Source: Actinomycetes bacterium
GTDB taxonomy: Bacteria > Actinomycetota > Actinomycetes > S36-B12
Reading direction: 5' to 3'
Assembly: GCA_030425745.1 (NCBI GenBank)
Contig: JAUHZW010000139.1
Coordinates: forward strand, 1-5,817
DNA: 5,817 nucleotides
In this document: one piece after another, positions 1 through 5,465 of the stretch
How the letters are laid out: every line of letters begins with the position of its first letter
Numbering within the stretch: position 1 is the first letter of the stretch
The notes under the pieces: model-generated
What the model was told of the DNA's origin: nothing
Seen by the model: the letters and a program-made list of their open reading frames with translations, nothing else
Database searches by the model: none
Position numbers and translations under genes: made by a program

Positions 1-1
1 C

Positions 2-853
2 GGGCATGTCACCGTGCTTGCCACAGAGGTCGGTGAAGACGGAGAGGTCCTCGGTGAGTTCGATGACACGCCCGAGGGTTTCGGGCGAGTGGCGGCAACC
101 ACGGCCCGCCAAGTCCTGTTGGCTCGACTGCGCGAGGCCGAAGGTGACGCCACCCTCCACGAATTCACCGGCAAGGAAGGCGATCTGGTCTCCGGAGTCA
201 TCCAGCAGTCGCACAATCCGCGCATGGTTCGTGTCGACCTAGGAAAGATCGAAGCGAATCTGCCACCGGAGGAGCAGGTTCCCGGTGAGGTGTACGAACA
301 TGGTGAGCGGCTCAAGGCGCTGGTCACCGGTGTTCGTCGCGGATTCAAGGGCCCGGTCGTCACACTGTCGCGAACCCATCCGAACCTGGTCAAAGAACTG
401 TTCAAACTCGAAGTTCCCGAGATCGCCGACGGCACTGTGGACATCACGGCGATCGCGCGCGAAGCCGGGCACCGCACCAAGATCGCCGTGCGATCGAATG
501 CGCCGGGCGTTAATGCCAAAGGCTCGTGCATCGGCCCGCAAGGACAGCGAGTTCGACACGTGATGAGCGACCTCGGTGGGGAGAAGATCGACATCGTGGA
601 TCACAGCGATGACCCCGCCGAGATGATCGCCCATGCGCTGTCTCCCGCGCGGGTCACGGCAGTGGAGGTGGTCGATGCCGGCGCCAAGGCCGCGCGCGTA
701 TTGGTGCCCGATTACCAGCTGTCGCTGGCCATCGGCAGAGAAGGGCAAAACGCCAGGCTGGCCGCACGGCTTACCGGCTGGCGCATCGATATTCGTCCCG
801 ATAGTGGCGTGGTGGGTGACCAGGCGGGTCCACCGGCCGTGTCGGGCGAGTAG
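2..853 (+). CDS. nusA: Transcription termination/antitermination factor NusA, 5'-truncated by window edge
   Basis: NusA binds RNA polymerase and nascent RNA, modulating pausing, intrinsic termination and rRNA antitermination. The reading frame is open from base 2 with no start, so the gene enters from outside. Compared from memory with the roughly 347-residue mycobacterial protein, about 55-60 N-terminal residues are missing. Visible in order are the end of the N-terminal RNAP-binding domain (DDTPEGFGRVAATTARQV), an S1 domain (EGDLVSGVIQQ to about nt 400, followed by TLSRTHPNLVKELF), KH1 with its GPQG loop at nt 533-544 (CIGPQGQRVRHVMS), and KH2 with IGREGQNARLAARLTGW and its GREG loop at nt 734-745. 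The protein ends soon after KH2, without the acidic repeats of proteobacterial NusA, as is usual in actinomycetes. Third positions are about 72% G/C by hand count, and 10 of 24 Glu codons are GAA, clearly lower GC than the genes downstream of 2250. Identity is certain; the true start lies outside the window. Confidence 0.97.
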   Translation, partial: GHVTVLATEVGEDGEVLGEFDDTPEGFGRVAATTARQVLLARLREAEGDATLHEFTGKEGDLVSGVIQQSHNPRMVRVDLGKIEANLPPEEQVPGEVYEHGERLKALVTGVRRGFKGPVVTLSRTHPNLVKELFKLEVPEIADGTVDITAIAREAGHRTKIAVRSNAPGVNAKGSCIGPQGQRVRHVMSDLGGEKIDIVDHSDDPAEMIAHALSPARVTAVEVVDAGAKAARVLVPDYQLSLAIGREGQNARLAARLTGWRIDIRPDSGVVGDQAGPPAVSGE

Positions 854-855
854 AC

Positions 856-1131
856 TTGTCCACTGGTTCCTCGGGGGAACCCACCCGGATGTGCATCGGG
901 TGCCGATCCCGGGAGCCGATATCGGACCTGGTTCGACTGGTCGCCGATGCCTCCGCCCCCGGCGGGTGCGCGGTCGACCAGCAGCGGACCCGACCCGGGC
1001 GTGGAGCCCATATCCACCCTCGAGTCGAGTGCGTAGAGGCGGCGAAACAGCGGCGGGCACTGCCCCGGGCGCTGCGGAGTACTGGACACGGGATCGATAT
1101 CGACCAGGTGAGATCGGACATCCTCGGCTAG
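856..1131 (+). CDS. ylxR: YlxR/RnpM-family small RNA-binding protein (DUF448)
   Basis: This 91-residue protein sits between nusA and infB, the standard position for YlxR. Family signatures are visible: RMCIGCR at residues 11-17, the basic loop PGRGAHIHP at 47-55 followed by C59, and a basic helix AAKQRRALPRALR at 63-75. YlxR proteins are small cytoplasmic RNA-binding proteins; in Bacillus subtilis the family has been linked to RNase P (RnpM). That role is not demonstrated by this sequence. The TTG start at 856 lies 2 bases after the nusA stop, so translational coupling is likely; no strong Shine-Dalgarno is visible. The frame is closed by a stop at 817-819. The only other usable start is ATG at 889, which would begin inside RMCIGCR and remove its first Arg, so TTG is preferred. 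Length is normal for actinomycete members. Confidence 0.9.
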   Translation: MSTGSSGEPTRMCIGCRSREPISDLVRLVADASAPGGCAVDQQRTRPGRGAHIHPRVECVEAAKQRRALPRALRSTGHGIDIDQVRSDILG

Positions 1132-1189
1132 AGGCGGTACGGTCCGCTACGACAGCATCGTTTGATGACCACGAAGGAGTGGCTCGGAG

Positions 1190-1238
1190 ATGAACACCCC
1201 ATGAGCACGCGAGCATGAAGATGCAGCGTTCGTTCTAG
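1190..1238 (+). other. Chain of three ATGA-coupled mini-ORFs in the infB leader
   Basis: An AAGGAG at 1174-1179 stands 10 bases before an ATG at 1190. From there three tiny frames follow: MNTP (1190-1204), MSTRA (1201-1218) and MKMQRSF (1215-1238, stop TAG). Each junction is an ATGA in which stop and start overlap (1201-1204 and 1215-1218), the classic arrangement for termination-reinitiation. The first two units are degenerate repeats, ATGAACACCCC and ATGAGCACGCG, with 8 of 11 bases identical. A longer in-frame version of the second frame starts at ATG 1165 (MTTKEWLGDEHPMSTRA) but has no ribosome-binding site. The peptides are probably not functional products; translation itself may be the signal. 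Whether they are translated is unknown. Confidence 0.4.
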
Positions 1239-1240
1239 CC

Positions 1241-1259
1241 GTCCGGGCTGCGCCCGGAC
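1241..1259 (+). promoter_or_regulatory. Perfect GC-rich leader hairpin upstream of infB start
   Basis: Bases 1241-1248 (GTCCGGGC) and 1252-1259 (GCCCGGAC) are perfect inverted repeats around the loop TGC, giving an 8-bp GC-rich stem. No T-tract follows, so it is not a classical intrinsic terminator. The stem begins 2 bases after the stop codon of the last leader mini-ORF and ends 6 bases before the infB Shine-Dalgarno. The 3' arm with the next base (1253-1260) can also pair with 1283-1290, at the first infB codons (8 pairs, one G-U). It is therefore a candidate translational switch, or a structure that keeps the ribosome-binding site accessible. Confidence 0.55.
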
Positions 1260-1265
1260 CCAGAC

Positions 1266-1270
1266 AGGAG
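1266..1270 (+). promoter_or_regulatory. infB ribosome-binding site
   Basis: An AGGAG lies 4 bases before the GTG at 1275 and fixes that codon as the infB start. It sits between the leader hairpin and the start codon. In the alternative fold (1253-1260 with 1283-1290) it would lie inside a closed loop of 22 bases. Confidence 0.75.
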
Positions 1271-1274
1271 AGTC

Positions 1275-4013
1275 GTGTCAAAGGTTCGGGTCTACGAGCT
1301 CGCCAGAGAGCTCGGAGTCGAAAGCAAGGTCGTCCTTGCCAAATTGCAGGATATGGGCGAATTCGTCCGATCCGCTTCTTCCACCATTGAGGCGCCGGTA
1401 GCACGGCGCCTGGTTGAGGCGATGCCCGCTGCCCCCGAGGGGGGAGCGAAAAAGGCCACCAAGAAGGCCGCCGCCAAGAAGACCACCAAGAAGGCGGAGG
1501 CACCCCCCGCTGAGGCTGAGCAAGCCCCGGCCCCGCCGGCGCCCCCGGTCGCCGATGTGCCGCCCGCTCCGGAAGCCCCGGCGCCGCCGGCACCCCCCGC
1601 GGCTCCGGCCGCAGGACCTCGGCCGGCACCTCCGGCCGGTCCGCGCCCGGCCCCGCGTCCTGGCAACAACCCCTTCGGAACCGGAAGCACCCCGCGCCCG
1701 GCCCCGCGTCCTGGCAACAACCCCTTCGGCGGCTCTGGCATGGGCCGCAGCGCCGGTGTTCCCGGTGCCCCGCGTCCCAATCCCGGCTCGATGCCGCAGC
1801 GGGCCCCGCGTCCGGGTGGTCCCGGTGGTCCTGGGGGTCGTCCGGGAGGTCCCGGAGGCCCCGGAGGTCCGCGCGGTCGCGGTGGTCCCGGAGGGCCCGG
1901 TGGTCGTCCCGGCGGCCCCGGTGGTGGCTTCGGCGGTCGTCCCGGAGGTCCGGGTGGTCGTCCCGGTGGTCCCGGCGGACCCGGTGGTCCGGGTGGTCCC
2001 GGAGGCCCAGGTGGTCCCGGCGGGCCCGGTGGTCCCGGCGGTGGGCGTGGCGGGTTCGGTCGTACCGGTGGGCGTGGCAACGCCGCCGGCGCGTTCGGCA
2101 AGCCCGGTGGCCGTCCCTCGCGCGGGCGCAAGTCAAAGCGTGCCAAGCGCCAAGAATTCGACAACATGGAGGCTCCGACCCTCGGTGGCGTCCGGCTACC
2201 CCGCGGTTCGGGCGAGATCGTCCGGTTGCCGCGCGGTGCGTCTTTGACCGACTTCGCCGAGAAGATCGACGCGATGCCGGCCGAGCTGGTCAAGGTGCTC
2301 ATCGGCCTCGGCGAGATGGTCACGGCGACCCAGTCCATCGACGACGACACCCTCACGTTGCTCGGCACGGAGCTGAACTACGACGTCCAGGTCGTGTCTC
2401 CCGAGGACGAGGACCGCGAGCTGCTCGAGTCCTTCGACCTCGAGTTCGGCGGACATGAGGGCGACGATGCGGACCTGCAGATCCGTCCGCCGGTCGTCAC
2501 GGTCATGGGTCACGTCGACCACGGCAAGACCAAGCTGCTCGACGCCATCCGTTCCACGAACGTCGTGAGCGACGAGGCCGGCGGCATCACCCAGCACATC
2601 GGCGCCTACCAGGTGATCACCAACACCTCGGCCGGTGCCGATCGCGCCATCACCTTCATCGACACCCCGGGTCACGAGGCGTTCACCGCCATGCGTGCTC
2701 GAGGTGCCGAGGTCACCGACATCTCGATCCTCGTGGTGGCGGCCGACGACGGTGTGAAGCCGCAGACGATCGAGGCGCTGAATCATGCGCAGGCCGCGGA
2801 CGTGCCGATCGTCGTGGCTGTCAACAAGGTCGACAAGGAGGGGGCTGATCCCGCCAAGGTGCGCGGCCAGCTGACCGAGTACGGGCTGGTGGCCGAGGAG
2901 TACGGCGGCGACACCATGTTCGTCGACGTGTCGGCGAAGCAGGGCATGGGGATCGAGGAGCTCCTCGAGGCCGTGCTGCTGACCGCCGATGCGGCGCTCG
3001 ACCTCCGGGCCAACCCCGATCAGGACGCCCAGGGTGTCGCCATCGAGGCGCATCTGGACCGTGGACGCGGCCCGGTGGCGACCGTCCTCGTGCAGCGCGG
3101 CACGCTGCGTCCCGGTGACTCCATCGTTGCCGGCGACGCATTCGGACGTGTCCGTGCGATGCTCGACGATGACGGCAAGGCGGTCGAGGAGGCCGGCCCG
3201 TCCATGCCGGTCCAGGTCCTGGGCCTGACCTCGGTCCCGGGTGCCGGCGACAGCTTCATGGTCGTCGCCGAGGACCGGGTGGCCCGCCAGATCGCCCAGA
3301 CCCGCCAGGCTCGCGAGCGCAACGCTCTGCTCGCGCGCAACCGGGTCAAGCGCTCGCTCGAGGACTTCCTCGAGTCGCTGGAGAAGGGCGAGGTCTCCGA
3401 GCTCAACCTCATCATCAAGGGCGACGTCTCCGGCTCCGTCGAGGCACTCGAGGACGCCCTCCTGAAGATCGATGTGGGCGACGAGGTCAGCCTGCGGGTG
3501 ATCCACCGAGGCGTCGGCGCGATCAACAAGAACGACGTCACCCTGGCGAGCGCGTCGAAGGCCGTCATCATCGGCTTCAACGTGCGACCCGAGGGCAAGG
3601 TCGCCGAGCTGGCGGCCGAGGAGGGCGTCGACGTCCGGTATTACAGCGTCATCTACCAGGCCATCGAAGAGGTCGAGGCGGCGCTGCGCGGCATGCTCAA
3701 GCCGGAGTACGAGGAGGTGCAGCTCGGCACGGCCGAGGTGCGCGAGGTGTTCAAGTCCAGCAAGTTCGGCACCATCGCCGGCTGCATGGTCCAGAGCGGC
3801 GAGGTCAAGCGCAATGCCAAGGCCCGCCTCATCCGCGACGGCGCCGTCGTGGCGGAGAACCTCTCCCTCGCCGGACTGCGCCGCTTCAAGGACGACGTCA
3901 CCGAGGTCCGCGAAGGCTTCGAGTGCGGCATCAACCTGGGCAACTTCCAGGACATCAAGGTCGACGACGTCATCGAGACGTTCGAGATGCGCGAGATCCC
4001 CAGGAAGGCCTGA
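1275..4013 (+). CDS. infB: Translation initiation factor IF-2
   Basis: IF2 is the GTPase that brings formyl-Met-tRNA to the 30S subunit and promotes subunit joining. The GTG start gives SKVRVYELARELGV, the first IF2_N domain (residues 1 to about 52). A Lys/Ala tract (58-76), a Pro/Ala linker and a Gly-rich PGG block (about 179-269) follow, then a basic stretch (RGRKSKRAKRQEF) and a second IF2_N domain (about 318-375). The G domain shows G1 GHVDHGKT (412-419), G2 GGITQHIGAY with T439, G3 DTPGH (463-467), G4 NKVD (517-520) and G5 SAK (553-555). After these come the domain II beta-barrel, domain III (from about 694, with KGDVSGS at 715) and the initiator-tRNA-binding C2 domain (about 815-912, including IAGCMV and ECGINLGNFQDIK). 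Every key motif is intact, and 912 residues is usual for actinomycetes. Synonymous codon use shifts sharply near nt 2170-2250. Confidence 0.98.
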   Translation: MSKVRVYELARELGVESKVVLAKLQDMGEFVRSASSTIEAPVARRLVEAMPAAPEGGAKKATKKAAAKKTTKKAEAPPAEAEQAPAPPAPPVADVPPAPEAPAPPAPPAAPAAGPRPAPPAGPRPAPRPGNNPFGTGSTPRPAPRPGNNPFGGSGMGRSAGVPGAPRPNPGSMPQRAPRPGGPGGPGGRPGGPGGPGGPRGRGGPGGPGGRPGGPGGGFGGRPGGPGGRPGGPGGPGGPGGPGGPGGPGGPGGPGGGRGGFGRTGGRGNAAGAFGKPGGRPSRGRKSKRAKRQEFDNMEAPTLGGVRLPRGSGEIVRLPRGASLTDFAEKIDAMPAELVKVLIGLGEMVTATQSIDDDTLTLLGTELNYDVQVVSPEDEDRELLESFDLEFGGHEGDDADLQIRPPVVTVMGHVDHGKTKLLDAIRSTNVVSDEAGGITQHIGAYQVITNTSAGADRAITFIDTPGHEAFTAMRARGAEVTDISILVVAADDGVKPQTIEALNHAQAADVPIVVAVNKVDKEGADPAKVRGQLTEYGLVAEEYGGDTMFVDVSAKQGMGIEELLEAVLLTADAALDLRANPDQDAQGVAIEAHLDRGRGPVATVLVQRGTLRPGDSIVAGDAFGRVRAMLDDDGKAVEEAGPSMPVQVLGLTSVPGAGDSFMVVAEDRVARQIAQTRQARERNALLARNRVKRSLEDFLESLEKGEVSELNLIIKGDVSGSVEALEDALLKIDVGDEVSLRVIHRGVGAINKNDVTLASASKAVIIGFNVRPEGKVAELAAEEGVDVRYYSVIYQAIEEVEAALRGMLKPEYEEVQLGTAEVREVFKSSKFGTIAGCMVQSGEVKRNAKARLIRDGAVVAENLSLAGLRRFKDDVTEVREGFECGINLGNFQDIKVDDVIETFEMREIPRKA
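1641..1729 (+). repeat. In-frame 38-bp perfect direct repeat within infB (PRPAPRPGNNPFG twice)
   Basis: Bases 1641-1678 and 1692-1729 are identical over 38 positions with an offset of 51 bases, which is exactly 17 codons. Both copies encode PRPAPRPGNNPFG in the disordered IF2 linker. Identity at all synonymous sites points to a recent in-frame tandem duplication or to gene conversion. PRPGNNPF is, from memory, a recurring element of actinomycete IF2, so at least one copy is old. Confidence 0.85.
1809..2081 (+). repeat. Gly-rich PGG/RPGG low-complexity repeat in infB
   Basis: About 90 codons encode almost only Gly, Pro and Arg. They include nine uninterrupted PGG units at 1962-2042, written at the DNA level as variants of CCCGGTGGT. 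The third positions differ between units (GGT, GGC, GGA, GGG; CCC, CCG, CCA), so the block has diverged synonymously while its protein composition was kept. It is a flexible linker between the two IF2_N domains. Such sequence is prone to slippage, recombination and assembly collapse. Confidence 0.9.
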
Positions 4014-4015
4014 CC

Positions 4016-4453
4016 ATGGCGAGTGAGGCGCGCCAGCGCAAGCTGGCCGACCGCATCAAGGTGATCGTGGCGGAGACGCTCGAGTCGCGGATCAAGGATC
4101 CGCGCCTCGGCTTCGTCACGGTCACCGATGTGCGGGTCACCCCTGATCTGCGCGAGGCGTCGGTCTTCTACACCGTCTACGGCGATGACGAAGCGCGGGA
4201 GGGCACCGCTGCGGCGCTGGCCTCGGCCAAGGGTGTCCTGCGTTCTGAGGTGGGCAAGCAGACCGGGATCAAGTTCACCCCGACGCTGGAGTTCTTCCTC
4301 GACGCCGTGCCCGACACCGCACGCCACGTCGAGGACCTCCTCAGGCAGGCCGCGGAGGCCGACGCCGCCGTGCACGAGCAGGCGGCTCACGCGACGTTCG
4401 CCGGAGATGCCGATCCCTACCGGCATCCGGAGGAGGAGCAGGACGAGGCGTGA
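4016..4453 (+). CDS. rbfA: 30S ribosome-binding factor RbfA
   Basis: RbfA binds the 30S subunit near the 5' end helix of 16S rRNA and assists late maturation; it is also linked to cold adaptation. The 145-residue product shows the single KH-type fold: RQRKLADRIKVIVAETLES (helix 1), the signature DPRLGFVTVTDVRVTPDL (28-45), ASVFYTVYG, a helix with the characteristic kink ASAKGVLR (69-76), and TPTLEFFLD (88-96). A non-conserved acidic tail (DADPYRHPEEEQDEA) follows. ATG 4016 is chosen because AGGAAGG at 4002-4008 lies 7 bases upstream and the conserved domain begins at once. The frame is open further upstream, to 3923, but that part overlaps the conserved end of infB. The infB stop is 2 bases away and the end overlaps truB, so all three are probably co-translated. 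Length is normal for actinomycetes. Confidence 0.96.
   Translation: MASEARQRKLADRIKVIVAETLESRIKDPRLGFVTVTDVRVTPDLREASVFYTVYGDDEAREGTAAALASAKGVLRSEVGKQTGIKFTPTLEFFLDAVPDTARHVEDLLRQAAEADAAVHEQAAHATFAGDADPYRHPEEEQDEA
4431..4438 (+). promoter_or_regulatory. truB ribosome-binding site inside rbfA Glu codons
   Basis: AGGAGGAG lies 11 bases before the GTG at 4450 and is formed by the GAG codons of the acidic rbfA tail (PEEEQDEA). It supports GTG 4450 as the truB start. The rbfA tail may therefore be kept partly for its RNA sequence. Confidence 0.6.
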
Positions 4454-5388
4454 CCGCGTCTGCTGCATCGGAGCGATCCGCTCGCTCCGAGCCGCCGGTC
4501 GGGCTGCTGGCGCTCGACAAGCCGGAGGGCATCACCTCGCACGGCTGCGTGGGTGCGGTGCGCCGGGTGATGGGCACCCGCAAGGTGGGCCATGCCGGCA
4601 CCTTGGACCCCATGGCGACCGGTGTGCTGCTGGTCGGCGTCGGCCGGGCCACGCGACTGCTCGGGCACCTGGCGCTCCACGACAAGGACTACTCCGCGAC
4701 GATCCGACTCGGCGCCACCACCGTCACCGATGACCGGGAAGGCGACGTGCTCACGGTCGCCGATCCCAGTCGGCTGGCGGCTGTGTCGGACGATGAGATC
4801 CGTGATGCGATCCTGCCGCTGACCGGGGAGATCGATCAGGTCCCCACAGCCATCAGTGCCATCAAGGTCGACGGCAAGAGGGCGCATGCCCGTGTGCGAG
4901 CCGGTGAGGAGGTCGACCTCAAGGCCCGACGGGTGACGGTCGAGCGCTTCGACGTCACCGGCATCCGTCGCGGTGATGGCTGGATCGATCTCGACGTCGA
5001 CGTCACCTGCAGCACCGGCACCTATGTCCGCGCACTGGCGCGGGACCTCGGCGCCGACCTCGGGGTCGGTGGGCACCTGACGGCGCTGCGGCGCACCCGG
5101 GTGGGTGCGTGGTCCGTCGACCGATGCGCGAGCTGGGAACAGCTCACCGAGGGAGCGGATCCACGCGCTCTTCTCATCCCGCTGGACGATGTCGCGCGGC
5201 GCAGCTTCCCGACCGTCGGCGTCGATGCGGACGGGGCCACGTGGGTGCGCAACGGACGTCCCGTGCGTGAGCTCCTGGTCGAGCCGGTGGAGGAGGTCAC
5301 GGCCGTCCTCGGTCCCGAGGGAGGTCTGCTCGCTCTGGTCGGCCCGTCCAAGCGAGGAGGCACGTACCTGGCGGTGTTCGTCCCGTAG
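4450..5388 (+). CDS. truB: tRNA pseudouridine(55) synthase TruB
   Basis: TruB isomerises U55 of the tRNA T-loop to pseudouridine and also has a tRNA-folding chaperone role. The 312-residue product has every family landmark: LLALDKPEGITSH (19-31); the catalytic motif GHAGTLDPMATG (47-58) with nucleophile D53; KDYSATIRLGATTVTDD (80-96) with Y82; the SAIKVDGKR region (137-145); and CSTGTYVRALARDLG (188-202). The last 75 or so residues form a C-terminal domain of the actinomycete TruB type. In the segment after VDGKR many homologues have Tyr where this one reads RAHARVR; this looks like ordinary variation. The GTG start overlaps the rbfA stop in a GTGA. In many actinomycetes ribF follows, but here a hairpin and an unrelated gene follow instead. 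Glu codons are nearly all GAG (14 of 16), as in rbfA. Confidence 0.97.
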   Translation: MTASAASERSARSEPPVGLLALDKPEGITSHGCVGAVRRVMGTRKVGHAGTLDPMATGVLLVGVGRATRLLGHLALHDKDYSATIRLGATTVTDDREGDVLTVADPSRLAAVSDDEIRDAILPLTGEIDQVPTAISAIKVDGKRAHARVRAGEEVDLKARRVTVERFDVTGIRRGDGWIDLDVDVTCSTGTYVRALARDLGADLGVGGHLTALRRTRVGAWSVDRCASWEQLTEGADPRALLIPLDDVARRSFPTVGVDADGATWVRNGRPVRELLVEPVEEVTAVLGPEGGLLALVGPSKRGGTYLAVFVP

Positions 5389-5393
5389 TTGCC

Positions 5394-5417
5394 CCTGAGT
5401 GGGGGTAACCCCTCAGG
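5394..5417 (+). terminator. Hairpin after truB, probable operon terminator
   Basis: CCTGAG (5394-5399) and CTCAGG (5412-5417) are perfect inverted repeats. The inner GGG/CCC pairs extend the stem past a bulged T, around a GGTAA loop. The stem starts 5 bases after the truB stop. No T-run follows, which is common for actinomycete terminators but weakens the call. The same symmetrical sites, 12 bases apart, could instead be an operator for the gene at 5466. Confidence 0.5.
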
Positions 5418-5453
5418 TCTCGGGACGAGGTCCGGGAGCGGGTCCCACGCTGC

Positions 5454-5459
5454 TACTGT
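5454..5459 (+). promoter_or_regulatory. Candidate -10 element for a leaderless transcript of the gene at 5466
   Basis: TACTGT fits the actinomycete -10 pattern TANNNT and ends 6 bases before the ATG at 5466, which would place the transcription start on the A of the start codon. No Shine-Dalgarno lies near the ATG, as expected for a leaderless mRNA. No recognisable -35 hexamer is seen about 17 bases upstream, so the call is tentative. Confidence 0.35.
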
Positions 5460-5465
5460 CCAGCG

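Larger units (their letters stand above)
1132..1274 (+). promoter_or_regulatory. infB 5' leader region (ylxR-infB intergenic)
   Basis: This 143-base gap is the only sizeable non-coding stretch inside an otherwise tightly packed operon. It contains, in order, a weak GCGG/CCGC stem (1134-1137 with 1144-1147), a strong AAGGAG at 1174-1179, three tiny chained ORFs (1190-1238), a perfect GC-rich hairpin (1241-1259) and the infB ribosome-binding site (1266-1270). No convincing -35/-10 pair was found, so an internal infB promoter is neither supported nor excluded. From memory, Streptomyces infB leaders also carry repeated ATGAGYAC units and a GGTCCGG/CCGGACC hairpin; this was not checked here. A regulatory role is inferred. 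Confidence 0.5.

Noticed and set aside
1094..1103. Palindrome TCGATATCGA as a possible operator
   Set aside because: It falls inside the ylxR coding end (GIDIDQ), where Ile-Asp codons in high-GC DNA readily create it. No second copy or promoter was seen nearby.
239..1216. Long open frame on the minus strand opposite nusA and ylxR
   Set aside because: The translation is low-complexity and Arg/His/Gly-rich with no family signature. It lies fully opposite well-supported genes and is explained by high GC.
1241..1259. Intrinsic terminator between ylxR and infB
   Set aside because: There is no T-tract, the hairpin lies directly upstream of the infB ribosome-binding site, and nusA-infB co-transcription is expected. 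A translational role fits better.
1809..2081. Collagen-like protein or CRISPR-like array
   Set aside because: The repeats are in frame inside IF2, have no unique spacers, and the PGG pattern with frequent Gly at every position is the usual actinomycete IF2 linker.
2166..2168. Internal ATG in infB as a start for a shorter IF2 isoform
   Set aside because: No Shine-Dalgarno precedes it (the upstream bases are AAGAATTCGACAAC), so an isoform like IF2-beta of E. coli is not supported here.
2196..3506. 436-codon open frame on the minus strand opposite infB
   Set aside because: It is a codon-phase shadow of the IF2 GTPase region, lacks recognisable domains and has no ribosome-binding site or neighbour logic.
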